A stretch of DNA of 64,000 bases, taken from Nocardia aobensis NBRC 100429 (lineage in GTDB: Bacteria > Actinomycetota > Actinomycetes > Mycobacteriales > Mycobacteriaceae). Made by a program: the position numbers and the translations under genes. Under the pieces are notes generated by a model. The model saw nothing but the letters and a program-made list of their open reading frames with translations. It did no database searches and was not told where the DNA came from. Location of the stretch: positions 1 through 64,000 of the forward strand of contig NZ_BAFQ01000206.1 of the NCBI RefSeq assembly GCF_000308375.1, written 5' to 3'. Shown piece by piece: positions 15,522 to 24,557 of the stretch (position 1 is its first letter; each line of letters begins with the position of its first letter).

Positions 15522-17576
15522 GTGACCGGGGCTCGAGAACACGGCGACGACACCAGAAGCTCGCAGCTGCGTCCGGCGAGCGCCGCGCCGATGTGGGCCC
15601 GGATCGTTCCCCTGGCCTACAGTCTCGCGCTCGCCCTGATCGTCGTCGGTCCGCTCTCGGGGCCGGGATATCTGCTGCTGCGCGACGGGGTGAGCACGCC
15701 GCGGTCCTACGCGACCGATGCGGCTCTGGGGCTGGGTGACGCAGCGCCGAGGGCTGTTCCGCAGGACGGATTGCTCGCCGCACTGTCGGTGGTGGTGGAC
15801 GGAGGGATCGTCGTCAAGGCGATTCTGGTGCTGGCGCTCGCGGCCGCCGGATGGGGCGCGGCCCGGCTCGCGCACAGCCTGCTGCGGGTGTCCCTGGCGC
15901 CTCAGCTGGTCGCCGCGACGGTGGCGATCTGGAATCCCTATGTGGCCGAACGCCTTCTGCAGGGACATTGGAGCCTGCTCGCCGGCTATGCGGCGCTGCC
16001 CTGGACGGTTGTCCTCGGGCAGCGGTTGCGGTCGGGCGCCGGACAGGCTCATCCGGCGACGCGTACATCGCACGGTGACACGGCGTCCGGGCCGGACGAT
16101 GCGGGCAGCACGACGGCGGGGGCCGATGCCGACCGCGGGCCGCGGACAGACACCTCCGAACAGGCGTTCGGCGGCCGGGCGAGGCCGGGGTGGGTGCGTA
16201 CCGCCGTGCCGTGGGCGATGCTGGGCGGCGTACTCGCCGCGGCGGGTTTGACGCCGACCGGTTCGCTGCTGGCGGGTCTGCTGGCGATCCTCACGGTGGG
16301 GCGGCGCAATGTGGTCGGCGCGGTGGCGCTGTGGCTGGTGAGCGCCGGTCCGTGGCTGGTGGCCACCGCGCTGTCCGGCAGCGGGGCCGAACCGTCCGAT
16401 CCGGCAGGCGTGGCGGCCTTCGCCGCGCGGGCCGAGCCGGGGCTCGGCACCCTGGGGAGCCTGGCCGGACTAGGGGGAATCTGGAACGGCGCGGCGGTAC
16501 CCGGCTCTCGGACAACACTTTTCGCGGTGCTGTCGACCCTGGTGCTGCTGGCGATCGTCCTGTCGGGGGTGCGGGCGGTCGCGGCGCCGGGCGAACGCTC
16601 CACGCGCTATCCACGGCGAATGCTGCTGGTGCTGGCCGCGATCTGCATCCTGTTGCCGGCCCTGGGCGCGACGGGATGGGGTCTCTCGATCGGCGAATCC
16701 CTGATCGAGCGCATCCCCGGTGCCGGTTTGCTGCGCGACACCCAGAAGTATGTCGCCCTTGCGATGCCCGCATATGCCCTGTGCGCTGCGGCGGGATGCC
16801 GCGCTCTCGCCTCCTTCCGCCGCCGCGGTACACCGGAATTCGCGCGGCAACCTGCGCCGCACACCGACACGGTTCACACGGACGCGCCCGCGGCGCTGAC
16901 GTCTCCTGCCGCCGGTGACGAGCCCTCGCACACCGACAGCACCGCGTCGCGGCCGAATACCCTTGCCGTGCAACCACTTATCGCTGTTCTCTTCATCGCC
17001 GCGCTGATCCTCACCTTGCCCGACCTGGCCTGGGGAGTGGGTGGCGCGCTGCGACCGGTGCACTACCCGCCCGCGTGGCAGCGGGTGGCCGCGGTGGTCG
17101 ACGGCCCCGGCGACGTCGCCGTGTTGCCCGCCGGGATGTTCCGCGTATTCCCTTACAGCGGAAGGGTTCCGGTGCTGGATCCCGCGCCCCGCATGCTGCG
17201 GTCGGACGTCCTGCAGACGGGCGTGCTGCCCGTCCGGGGCCAGGTGGTGGCGGGTGAGGGCGCGCGAGCCCAGCGGGTGGAGAACCTGCTGCTCCGGGGG
17301 GCGGATCCCGCCGACCTCGCCGCCCAGGGCGTCGGCTGGATTCTCGTCGAACACCGCACGCCGGGAGCCGTCGGCGATGCGAGAACCACGCTGAGCCGGC
17401 TGCAGCCGGTGTACTCCGACGTCGATCTGACGCTCTATCGCGTACCGGGCGCACGAGATGTGGCCCGGGCCACCGCCACCGACCGTGCCGTGGTCGTCGC
17501 CGCGCACCTGCTGTGGGCGGCTCTGCTCCTGACCGGGCTCGCGGCCGCCCTGGTCGACCGGCGACGTGGGCGATGA
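15522..17576 (+). CDS. Large polytopic membrane protein, Rv0226c-like
   Basis: 684 aa with about 12 hydrophobic helices, two Pro/Thr/Asp-rich loops (about 185-225 and 435-480) and a periplasmic domain near 520-640. Composition, placement next to the GT4 and methyltransferase genes, and the N-terminal LAYSLALALIVVGPLSGPGYLLLRD fit the conserved mycolata family of Rv0226c, which looks like a GT-C-type glycosyltransferase but lacks a proven activity. GTG 15522 is preceded at 8 nt by TAGGGT and has no Shine-Dalgarno, suggesting a leaderless message. It converges on the glycosyltransferase gene. Confidence 0.8.
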   Translation: MTGAREHGDDTRSSQLRPASAAPMWARIVPLAYSLALALIVVGPLSGPGYLLLRDGVSTPRSYATDAALGLGDAAPRAVPQDGLLAALSVVVDGGIVVKAILVLALAAAGWGAARLAHSLLRVSLAPQLVAATVAIWNPYVAERLLQGHWSLLAGYAALPWTVVLGQRLRSGAGQAHPATRTSHGDTASGPDDAGSTTAGADADRGPRTDTSEQAFGGRARPGWVRTAVPWAMLGGVLAAAGLTPTGSLLAGLLAILTVGRRNVVGAVALWLVSAGPWLVATALSGSGAEPSDPAGVAAFAARAEPGLGTLGSLAGLGGIWNGAAVPGSRTTLFAVLSTLVLLAIVLSGVRAVAAPGERSTRYPRRMLLVLAAICILLPALGATGWGLSIGESLIERIPGAGLLRDTQKYVALAMPAYALCAAAGCRALASFRRRGTPEFARQPAPHTDTVHTDAPAALTSPAAGDEPSHTDSTASRPNTLAVQPLIAVLFIAALILTLPDLAWGVGGALRPVHYPPAWQRVAAVVDGPGDVAVLPAGMFRVFPYSGRVPVLDPAPRMLRSDVLQTGVLPVRGQVVAGEGARAQRVENLLLRGADPADLAAQGVGWILVEHRTPGAVGDARTTLSRLQPVYSDVDLTLYRVPGARDVARATATDRAVVVAAHLLWAALLLTGLAAALVDRRRGR

Positions 17577-17624
17577 AGCGCACCGATCGACAGCCGGGCC
17601 GTGCCGGAGATGATCGCTCGCCGA

Positions 17625-18938
17625 TCAGCGAAGGGTCGGGGCCACCCGGTCGTCTCGCAGCGGCGCCGAGGTCGCTGCCGCCACCGTCGCACGCCCCGTG
17701 ACCAGTCCCGAGACGAATCGTCCCCGAGCGGCGGCGGCCAAAACTTCGCTCACGCCGTTGCCCGTCTGCTCCCAGGAGAACTCGCGAGCTCGCGCACGCG
17801 CCTTCTCTCCCATCACCGTTCGTCCCTCGGGGTCGGCGAGTAGTTCACCCACGGTGTCGGTCAGCTGGGTGGCGTCGTCCACCAGCACCCCGGTCACACC
17901 GTCGACGATCGAATCGGTGAGCCCCCGGGAACTGCGGTAGCCGATGGTCGGGACACCGTGCTGCGCCGCCTCGATGACCGCCAGGCCCCACCCTTCCTTG
18001 CGGGAGGGCAGTACCTGAACCCAAGCGCGGGAGAGCAATTCGTGCTTGCGCGCTTCGTCGACGTAACCGTGGAAATCGACCGCGTCGGCGATGCCCGAGC
18101 TGTGCGCACGCTTCTTCAGGTTGTCGGCCCACCAGCCGTCACCGATCACATCCAGGCGCAGGCCGGGGAGCCGGTCACGCAGACCCGCGACCACGTCCAG
18201 TGCGTCCTCGATCTGCTTGTGCGGCACCAGCCTCGACAGCACGACGATGCTCGGATACGGGGTGCGGGTCGTCGCGGCGCCGGTCGGGGACTGCGCGGGC
18301 ACGGGCTCGGCGCCGTTGCGCACCACCGCGATTCGCGTCGCGTCCACCCCGAGCGAGGCGAGTTCCTCCGCGGAGGGCAGCGATACCGTCAGATACTGAT
18401 CGCGCCGATGGATCCGGGGCGACAGTCGCGATTCGATCCACCACCCGATCCGCCCGACCACCCGGCCCGCCACCGGCCACTGCTCACGGTGGCCGTGATG
18501 CACCAGGACCACCGACGGCGCGCCGGAGACCGTCCGGGCGAAGAACGGAATGCCGTTCTGGGTGTCGATCACCGCATCCGGCCGCAACCCGCGCAGCGGG
18601 CCGAACCCCAGCCGCCCGGCCGCGATGGCGGCCAGCGCTCGCGGGTAGACCGTGAAGCGCCCGCCCGCGCGGCTGACCTCGATGCCGTCGATGCGTTCCC
18701 GGCGCGCCGCACCCGGATAGTGCGCGGTCCGCAGCGTCACCTTCACCCCGTGCGCCGCCAACTGCGCACCCACCCGCTCCAGGTACCGCTCGCTTCCCCC
18801 ACCCTGGGGATGTCCGGTATCGCGCCAGCACAGCAGCAGGACTTCGCGTACGTCCGCACCCGGCCGCATCTCGTTCTCGCCGCCGGGCCCACAGAGCTGC
18901 GCCATCGCAGCGCGCTCGCGGGGGCCGGTTTCGGGCAC
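17625..18938 (-). CDS. GT4-family glycosyltransferase, Rv0225-like
   Basis: 437 aa, GT-B fold. The N-terminal Rossmann half holds the acceptor loop GHPQGGGSERYLER (about 41-54). The C-terminal donor half has SRLVPHKQIEDAL, VIGDGWW and the E-x7-E signature EGWGLAVIEA (about 310-320), which is typical of retaining GT4 enzymes using NDP-sugars. It is cytoplasmic or peripheral to the membrane. GTG 18938 has TGGAGAA five nt upstream; an internal ATG near 18869 is an alternative. Divergent from the methyltransferase gene, as its homologue Rv0225 is beside Rv0224c. The likely job is assembling a wall or membrane glycolipid; the sugar is unknown. Confidence 0.88.
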   Translation of the reverse strand: MPETGPRERAAMAQLCGPGGENEMRPGADVREVLLLCWRDTGHPQGGGSERYLERVGAQLAAHGVKVTLRTAHYPGAARRERIDGIEVSRAGGRFTVYPRALAAIAAGRLGFGPLRGLRPDAVIDTQNGIPFFARTVSGAPSVVLVHHGHREQWPVAGRVVGRIGWWIESRLSPRIHRRDQYLTVSLPSAEELASLGVDATRIAVVRNGAEPVPAQSPTGAATTRTPYPSIVVLSRLVPHKQIEDALDVVAGLRDRLPGLRLDVIGDGWWADNLKKRAHSSGIADAVDFHGYVDEARKHELLSRAWVQVLPSRKEGWGLAVIEAAQHGVPTIGYRSSRGLTDSIVDGVTGVLVDDATQLTDTVGELLADPEGRTVMGEKARARAREFSWEQTGNGVSEVLAAAARGRFVSGLVTGRATVAAATSAPLRDDRVAPTLR

Positions 18939-19039
18939 GGCAGTTCTCCAGATCGTTCACGTCGGACGACAGTGGGCTCCACCATAGCGGCCGACGGCCG
19001 TTCCGGGTCGTCGCGGTGGCCGCATAGACTGGCGCGGCC

Positions 19040-19828
19040 ATGCTTCGATCCGACGCAACCGGACCGCGTCCCCGCTTCGCGCGCCGGGCCACCCTTCGCC
19101 GTTCACTGCGCCTGTTGGGCAGTTTCCGCTTCGAACAAACCGACCCGGCCCGGTTCTACGGCGGTATCGCCACCGACACCGCCGACCTCGTAGCCGACTT
19201 CTATCGGGATCTGACCGGACGGGACCTCCGCGGCACCGTGGTCGTCGACGTGGGCGGGGGTCCGGGGTACTTCGCGGACGAATTCGCGGCGGCGGGCGCG
19301 CGCTATCTGCCGATCGAACCCGATCCCACCGAGATGCACGCCGCCGGGCTCACCGTCGCCGGCGCGGTGCGCGGATCCGGGATGGCGCTGCCGATCCGCG
19401 ACGACGCCGTCGACATCTGCCTGTCGTCGAATGTCGCCGAACATGTGCCGCAGCCGTGGGTGATGGCCGACGAGATGCTGCGCATCACCAAACCGGGCGG
19501 CCTGATGGTGCTGTCCTACACGGTGTGGCTCGGACCGTTCGGCGGCCACGAAACGGGACCGTGGCACTACCTCGGCGGTGAATACGCGGCCCGGCGCTAC
19601 ACCCGGCGCACCGGAAAGCAGCCCAAGAACCGCTTCGGCCGCTCCCTGTTCGCCGTCACCGCCGCCGACGGGCTGCGATGGGCGCGCGAAACCGGGGGCC
19701 GGGCCCAGATCCTCGCCACCTTCCCCCGCTACCACCCGCGCTGGGCGTGGTGGGTGACGCGCCTACCGGGCGTGCGGGAACTCCTGGTCAGCAATCTGGT
19801 CGTCGTCGCGGCCAAACCCCTGCGCTGA
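19040..19828 (+). CDS. SAM-dependent methyltransferase, Rv0224c-like
   Basis: 262 aa, class I methyltransferase. SAM motif I is VVVDVGGGPGYFADEF (about 67-82); the acidic residue IEPDP follows strand 2; the motif-IV region is DICLSSNVAEHVPQPW and motif V is ITKPGGLMVLSY. The N-terminal basic helix (RRATLRRSLRLLGSFRFEQTDP) may contact membrane. TAGACT lies 9 nt before ATG 19040, without a Shine-Dalgarno. Homologues near aftD/mmpL3 in mycolata are thought to act with the adjacent glycosyltransferase and Rv0226c-like protein on a wall glycolipid (inference). Confidence 0.88.
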   Translation: MLRSDATGPRPRFARRATLRRSLRLLGSFRFEQTDPARFYGGIATDTADLVADFYRDLTGRDLRGTVVVDVGGGPGYFADEFAAAGARYLPIEPDPTEMHAAGLTVAGAVRGSGMALPIRDDAVDICLSSNVAEHVPQPWVMADEMLRITKPGGLMVLSYTVWLGPFGGHETGPWHYLGGEYAARRYTRRTGKQPKNRFGRSLFAVTAADGLRWARETGGRAQILATFPRYHPRWAWWVTRLPGVRELLVSNLVVVAAKPLR

Positions 19829-19842
19829 GGCCGCATCGGGAT

Positions 19843-20127
19843 CTACTCCAGCCACCCCCGCCGCCGGGTGCGCCGAGCGGGCTCACTCCACGGCGGCTCC
19901 TGCATGGCCAGGCCGACGGTTTCCAGCGGGGTCAGGCCGACGCAGTTGGCGAGTGAGCGGACCGCCGCCACCGCCTCGGCCGCCTGCAGCGCCGCCGCCG
20001 CCTGTTCGAGCGTCAAGGTCCGGCCGGGCAGGAAGGACACCACCCAGCCCCCGGTACCGACGGACCTTGCCTGATGTGGGGTCTGATCGCTGGTCATCAG
20101 CGATCGGCCGACCACTTGCACCGCCAT
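19843..20127 (-). CDS. Small hypothetical protein
   Basis: 94 aa. ATG 20127 has AGGGGAG 8 nt upstream. An alanine-rich helix (LTLEQAAAALQAAEAVAAV, about 39-58) is followed by CVGLTPLETVGLAMQEPPW and a basic tail RRTRRRGWLE. No family recognised. It converges on the methyltransferase gene (14-bp gap). Its leader contains an 11-bp inverted repeat that ends at the ribosome-binding site. Confidence 0.55.
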   Translation of the reverse strand: MAVQVVGRSLMTSDQTPHQARSVGTGGWVVSFLPGRTLTLEQAAAALQAAEAVAAVRSLANCVGLTPLETVGLAMQEPPWSEPARRTRRRGWLE

Positions 20128-20140
20128 GATTCGGACTCCC

Positions 20141-20203
20141 CTGCGATTGCATCTGTAAAATCGTCCGACAAATGTTTGCTCTAAGCATGCTCTGCAATCG
20201 CAG
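20141..20203 (-). promoter_or_regulatory. Inverted repeat flanking the leader of the 94-aa protein gene
   Basis: CTGCGATTGCA at 20141-20151 is repeated inverted as TGCAATCGCAG at 20193-20203, a perfect 11-bp pair separated by 41 nt. Read on the minus strand, the downstream arm directly abuts the Shine-Dalgarno AGGGGAG. A folded leader, if transcribed from upstream of 20203, would place the ribosome site at the foot of a hairpin. An operator role is equally possible. Confidence 0.4.
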
Positions 20204-20326
20204 GAAACGCAATAGTGCGTTTTGCGAAAAGCGAACCGCGAGGTAGTATTTCGCGCCTCGCGACTGGGCGATCGGTCCGGGATGTCCGCTGCGCGTAGTA
20301 CGTGACGCAGGGGAAGACGCGCCGAA

Positions 20327-20551
20327 TCAGTTCTCGGACAAGCGGACTCGCAGCACCGGCTGCGGATCTCCGTGCGGGCGCGGTGCCGCCAGGTCTATCT
20401 CGACCTGCCACCCGGGCGGCAGTACGGCCTGCAACCGGGCCGCGGCACGCTGCAGCGGCGTACTCGCCGCTGTCGGCGCGAAATCCACCTCCGGATCGGC
20501 CCATCGCGCGCCGGCTAATCCCGAGACAGCATCGAACCCGAGTTCGGTCAT
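20327..20551 (-). CDS. Small hypothetical protein
   Basis: 74 aa from ATG 20551 (MTELGFDAVSGLAGARWADP), chosen because GGGAGG lies about 10 nt upstream; the longer frame from 20617 begins with an unlikely valine/tryptophan-rich stretch. The C-terminus (GWQVEIDLAAPRPHGDPQPVLRVRL) looks like two beta strands. No recognised family. Between it and the 94-aa gene (20128-20326) only the inverted repeat is visible. Confidence 0.5.
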   Translation of the reverse strand: MTELGFDAVSGLAGARWADPEVDFAPTAASTPLQRAAARLQAVLPPGWQVEIDLAAPRPHGDPQPVLRVRLSEN

Positions 20552-20738
20552 GCCCACACCCACCTCCCACATACCCCGACCGGTCGGCCAGACAACGGAA
20601 TCCACGAGCACCTGCAAGCAGTCAGTTCAGCCGAGTAGTTAATTCCCCGCAACCGCGGGGAGTATTCGTGAGATGCAGAACACATTCAGAATAGGACAAG
20701 CGCGCCATTCCGCACGCGGAACGGCGGAAATGACGAAA

Positions 20739-20771
20739 CCGCCCGCCCCGTCGCAAAGACGGTGCGGGCGG
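20739..20771 (-). terminator. Terminator hairpin of the PEP carboxykinase gene
   Basis: CCGCCCGC (20739-20746) and CCGTC (20748-20752) pair with GACGG (20758-20762) and GCGGGCGG (20764-20771) around a 5-nt loop, with a single internal mismatch. Thus a 13-bp stem lies 50 bp beyond the pckA stop. On the minus strand it is followed by GGTTTCGTCATTTCC, moderately U-rich. Confidence 0.75.
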
Positions 20772-20821
20772 CTCGCTTTCGGCGTTCGTGGGGACCGGCC
20801 GTCCCCCGGCCGGCCCTCCGA

Positions 20822-22654
20822 CTAGCCCAGACGCTGCTTGAGCGCCTCGAATTCGTCACGCACGCCGGACGGCAGCTTCTCGCCGACGAATTCGAACCAC
20901 TCCTCGATCAGCGGGATCTCCTTGCGCCACTCGTCGAGGTCGACCTTCAGCGAGGCGTCGACGTCGGCGGGATCGACGTCCAGACCCTCGAGGTCCAGAT
21001 CGCCGGCCGTGGGCACATTGCCGATCGCGGTGGCCTCGGCCTGGGCCTTGCCCTCGATCCGGTTGACGATCCACTCCAGCACGCGGGAGTTCTCGCCGAA
21101 TCCGGGCCACAGGAAGCGGCCGTCGTCGCCGCGACGGAACCAGTTGACGTAGAAGATCTTCGGCAACTTGGTGGCGTCGGCGTTCTTGCCCAGGTTGATC
21201 CAGTGGTTCATGTAGTCACCGACGTGGTAGCCCATGAACGGCAGCATGGCCATCGGATCGCGGCGCACGTTGCCGACCTTGCCCTCGGCCGCGGCGGTCT
21301 GCTCGGACGACATCGTGGCGCCCATGAAGACGCCGTGCTGCCAATCGAAGGACTCGGTCACCAGCGGGATCGTGGTCTTGCGGCGGCCACCGAACAGGAT
21401 CGCCGAGATCGGCACGCCCTGCGGGTCGTCCCATTCCGGGGCGAGCGTCGGGCACTGCGACATCGGCGTGCAGTAACGCGAGTTCGGGTGTGCGGCAAGG
21501 GTTTCGGTCTCGCGCAGGTACCAGTCGTTACCCTTCCAGTCGATCAGGTGGTCGGGCTCGCCCTCGAGTCCCTCCCACCAGACGTCGCGGTCGTCGGTCA
21601 GGGCGACGTTGGTGTAGACGGTGTTACCGGCCTCGAGCGTCGACATCGCATTCGGATTCGACTTGTGGTTGGTGCCGGGGGCGACGCCGAAGAAGCCGAA
21701 CTCCGGGTTCACCGCGTACAGGCGGCCGTCCTCGCCGAAGCGCATCCACGCGATGTCGTCACCCAGCGTCTCCGCGCGCCAGCCCGGGACGGTCGGCTGC
21801 AGCATCGCCAGGTTCGTCTTACCGCAGGCGCTCGGGAACGCGGCGGCGACGTAGTAGTTCTTGTTCTCCGGGGAGATGAGCTTGAGGATCAGCATGTGCT
21901 CGGCCAGCCAGCCCTCGTCGTGCGCCATCGCCGAGGCGATGCGCAGCGAGTAGCACTTCTTGCCCAGCAGCGCGTTGCCGCCGTAGCCCGAACCGTAGGA
22001 CCAGATCTCGCGATCCTCGGGGAAGTGGGTGATGTACTTGGTGTCGTTGCACGGCCAGGGGACATCGGCCTGGCCCTCGGCCAGCGGCGCGCCCACCGAA
22101 TGCAGCGCCTTCACGAACGGGCGATCGGTGCCCAGCTTCTCCAGCGCGGCCTTGCCCATGCGGGTCATCACGCGCATCGACACCACGACGTATTCGGAAT
22201 CGGTGAGCTCGACGCCCAGCTTCGGATCCGCGGCGCCCAGCGGGCCCATGCAGAACGGCACCACGTACATGGTGCGGCCCTTCATGCTGCCGCGGTACAG
22301 CTCGGTCATGGTGGCGCGCATCTCGTTCGGGTCGACCCAGTTGTTGGTCGGGCCGGCGTCGGCCTCGGTGCGCGAACAGATGAAGGTGCGCGACTCGACG
22401 CGGGCGACGTCGGAGGGGTCCGACAGCGCGAGGAAGGAATTCGGCTTCTTGTGCTCGTTGAGCTTCTGGAAGGTGCCGGCCTCGACCAGTTGGGTGGTCA
22501 GCCGGTCCCATTCCTCATCGGAGCCGTCGGCCCACACGACCCGCTCCGGCTGGGTGAGCTCTGCGACCTCCTGCACCCAGGCGAGCAGTCCGGCATGCTT
22601 GGTCGGCGCGGTGCCATCGGATCCGTGAAGACCAGGAATGGTCGCTGAGGTCAT
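20822..22654 (-). CDS. pckA: Phosphoenolpyruvate carboxykinase (GTP-dependent)
   Basis: 610 aa, the normal size of the GTP-type enzyme. It interconverts oxaloacetate + GTP and PEP + CO2 + GDP at the branch of gluconeogenesis and anaplerosis, using Mn2+. Motifs: the hyper-reactive cysteine P-loop FPSACGKTNLAM near 272-283, the kinase-2 metal site LGDDIAWM, the PEP-site YGSGYGGNALLGKKC upstream, and FGGRRKTTIPLV near 400. The start is ATG 22654 with AGGAGAG 6 nt upstream; a longer frame lacks support. The leader carries an 8-bp hairpin. pckA in mycobacteria also sits in this interval, next to the same two genes found upstream here. Confidence 0.96.
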   Translation of the reverse strand: MTSATIPGLHGSDGTAPTKHAGLLAWVQEVAELTQPERVVWADGSDEEWDRLTTQLVEAGTFQKLNEHKKPNSFLALSDPSDVARVESRTFICSRTEADAGPTNNWVDPNEMRATMTELYRGSMKGRTMYVVPFCMGPLGAADPKLGVELTDSEYVVVSMRVMTRMGKAALEKLGTDRPFVKALHSVGAPLAEGQADVPWPCNDTKYITHFPEDREIWSYGSGYGGNALLGKKCYSLRIASAMAHDEGWLAEHMLILKLISPENKNYYVAAAFPSACGKTNLAMLQPTVPGWRAETLGDDIAWMRFGEDGRLYAVNPEFGFFGVAPGTNHKSNPNAMSTLEAGNTVYTNVALTDDRDVWWEGLEGEPDHLIDWKGNDWYLRETETLAAHPNSRYCTPMSQCPTLAPEWDDPQGVPISAILFGGRRKTTIPLVTESFDWQHGVFMGATMSSEQTAAAEGKVGNVRRDPMAMLPFMGYHVGDYMNHWINLGKNADATKLPKIFYVNWFRRGDDGRFLWPGFGENSRVLEWIVNRIEGKAQAEATAIGNVPTAGDLDLEGLDVDPADVDASLKVDLDEWRKEIPLIEEWFEFVGEKLPSGVRDEFEALKQRLG

Positions 22655-22684
22655 GAAAACTCTCCTGAGATGAGCGGCGGGCCG

Positions 22685-22706
22685 GAAAGCTGCCGAAACA
22701 GCTTTC
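22685..22706 (-). promoter_or_regulatory. Perfect 8-bp dyad in the pckA leader
   Basis: GAAAGCTG (22685-22692) and CAGCTTTC (22699-22706) form a perfect inverted repeat around CCGAAA, 31 bp before the pckA start codon. Upstream (22806-22826) is an AT-rich stretch with TTAAGTAAAGAGGTTAA, a likely promoter area. The dyad may be a repressor site or an mRNA hairpin; PEP carboxykinase genes are commonly carbon-regulated. The 22707-22937 interval shows no further gene. Confidence 0.5.
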
Positions 22707-22937
22707 AACACCAGGAAGGCCGCCGTTGGCTGTGGACATCCGCCGGCTCGCCGAACAGCGCGCCCCGGCTGGGCGGCGTACGAGAACGAGACGGACACCC
22801 GGATTCCTTAAGTAAAGAGGTTAACGCGATGTGACGGTCGGTACGGCATGGGGTTGCTCACTCGGGACCCGGCCGAAACCTTCTCACCTCGGCGGCACCC
22901 CCGCTGTGCGGGATGAGCAAACCGCGACCGGGCGGAA

Positions 22938-24557
22938 TCACCCGGCGACCGCGGCCTCCAGGATCGCCAGATCGCGTTCGCAGGCGGCCACTCGAGCGGG
23001 CTGTTCGGATGCGGTGCGGCGCAGTTGCGCCTCCAGCTCCGCGACCCGGCGATCGGCCTCCACCATGCGCGCGGTGCTCACGCGCACCACCTGTTCGGTC
23101 AGCTCGGACTCGGCCTCCACCAGGGCCGTCGCCACCCGCTGCTCGAGCTGGGCCTTCACGTTGACCAGCACATCGGTCACCCATTGCCGCAGATGTGCCC
23201 GATCGGCCAGATGCCCCCGGGCCTGCACCACCCACCACGCGACTCCCGCGCCGAGGGCCAGGGTGACCGGCACGGTCGCATAATCCAACGCCGGCACCAG
23301 CGACAACGGCGCAACGATCAAGCGGCCGAGGCCGAAACCCGCCGATGCGCCCAGGGCGATCATCAATCGATCCTCGACACCGCGATGGCGGCGCTCCGGA
23401 TCGGGGCCGACCCGGGGTGCGGGATCGGTCGGCGGAGTCGGCGGCGAGGCGAACGCGGGCTGCGGTTCCGAACCTGCCACGGCCTCGATCTGGCGGGCGA
23501 GTTCGATCAGGCGGTGGCGCACCACGGCGTCCAATTCGGCGGTGGCCTGATTCACCGCCGCCTGCAGAAGCTCGGGATAGCCCCGCACCGAGCGGCGGTC
23601 GAGGCGGTCCAGATCGGCACGGGCGGTGGCATTGACGGTGCGGACGCGCAGGCCCACCTCGTGCGTCAGATCGACCCGGGCCAGCTGCAGCCGGTTGCGC
23701 AGAGCGGCCAGGGCCTGCGCGCGGCCACCGTCGCGACCGGCCAGCGCGGCGGTGCGTTCGGCGCGCAGGGCGGCGACCGTACTGCCCGAGCGCAGTGCCT
23801 CGATCTGGCCCAGTACCCGGGCACGGGTATCGGCGAGCACCCGTGCGGTGACGCCGGCCAGGTGGTCGGGGCCGCCCCGGACCCCGACCGCGGCACTGAG
23901 CTGGGCGTGCAGTGCGGCCAGGCCGGAGCGATCCAGCAGCGCGGCATCGCCGTTGCCTCGGCCCGCGACGGCCAGCCGCGCCGAGACCGGGAGGATCTCG
24001 GGCTCGGCGCCGAGTGCCCGGGCCAGCATGGCGGTATCGCGATCCAGTACCGAGCGCCAGTCGGGATGAGCGTGAACTCCGTTCATGGCGAACAGGATTC
24101 GCGTTCCCACCGCCTGCAAGCGCGCCACCGGGTCGAGCAGTGCGGCGCCGACCGCGGCGCCGGGATCCACCAGCACCAGCGCCACCGCCGGACCGCTGCC
24201 GGGGCCGAAATCGGTGGCGGCGAGCAGGGTTGCCGGGTCGGTGACCGGATCGGTGAGTGCCACGCGCGGTTCGAAGCGGGACAGTTCGGTGCGCAGCAGC
24301 GTGGTGTTGGCGTCGTCCGGACCGATGACGGTCACCGGAACAGGCTGTGCCACACCAGGTTCCGAGTCCGCAGCCGTAGATCCGTGCGGCGCGGCGGAAT
24401 TCGGGCCCGATTCGGCCGGAACCGCGCGCAGCAGCGCGCCGCCCTGCGGATTCCACCGCTCGACGACGGCCAGCACCTCGGGATCCACACCGGCGGTGAC
24501 GCCCGCCCGCCGGCCGTTCAGCTCGACCGGCGCACCGGGTACCTCACAGTCCGGCAC
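22938..24557 (-). CDS. Large helical membrane-associated protein, partner of the upstream GTPase (Rv0210-like position)
   Basis: 539 aa. An N-terminal domain (about 70-210) has alternating strands with an SxxxD-type pattern resembling a degenerate dynamin-like G domain (VTVIGPDDANTTLLRTEL, ALVLVDPGAAVG, RILFAMNGV). A long helical stretch follows (about 220-390). Two membrane segments at about 395-445 precede a final coiled coil (VEADRRVAELEAQLRRT). The layout, G domain + helical stalk + membrane paddle + coiled coil, recalls bacterial dynamin-like proteins but lacks an intact P-loop. Its GTG start overlaps the upstream GTPase gene by 14 bp. In M. tuberculosis the gene pair next to pckA is Rv0209-Rv0210. 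Confidence 0.7.
   Translation of the reverse strand: MPDCEVPGAPVELNGRRAGVTAGVDPEVLAVVERWNPQGGALLRAVPAESGPNSAAPHGSTAADSEPGVAQPVPVTVIGPDDANTTLLRTELSRFEPRVALTDPVTDPATLLAATDFGPGSGPAVALVLVDPGAAVGAALLDPVARLQAVGTRILFAMNGVHAHPDWRSVLDRDTAMLARALGAEPEILPVSARLAVAGRGNGDAALLDRSGLAALHAQLSAAVGVRGGPDHLAGVTARVLADTRARVLGQIEALRSGSTVAALRAERTAALAGRDGGRAQALAALRNRLQLARVDLTHEVGLRVRTVNATARADLDRLDRRSVRGYPELLQAAVNQATAELDAVVRHRLIELARQIEAVAGSEPQPAFASPPTPPTDPAPRVGPDPERRHRGVEDRLMIALGASAGFGLGRLIVAPLSLVPALDYATVPVTLALGAGVAWWVVQARGHLADRAHLRQWVTDVLVNVKAQLEQRVATALVEAESELTEQVVRVSTARMVEADRRVAELEAQLRRTASEQPARVAACERDLAILEAAVAG

Noticed and set aside
20643..20670. ATTCCCCGCAACCGCGGGG resembles a type I-E CRISPR repeat
   Set aside because: Only one copy, no regularly spaced second repeat and no cas genes in the window. 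A 6-bp GC hairpin (CCCCGC/GCGGGG) is common by chance in this genome.
20822..22648. Long plus-strand frame (628 codons) opposite pckA
   Set aside because: His/Gln/Arg-rich shadow of the antisense strand caused by GC-biased codon use; no domain and no ribosome site.
22655..22798. 48-residue N-terminal extension of PEP carboxykinase
   Set aside because: The family starts at MTSATIPGL-type sequences, and AGGAGAG precisely precedes ATG 22654.
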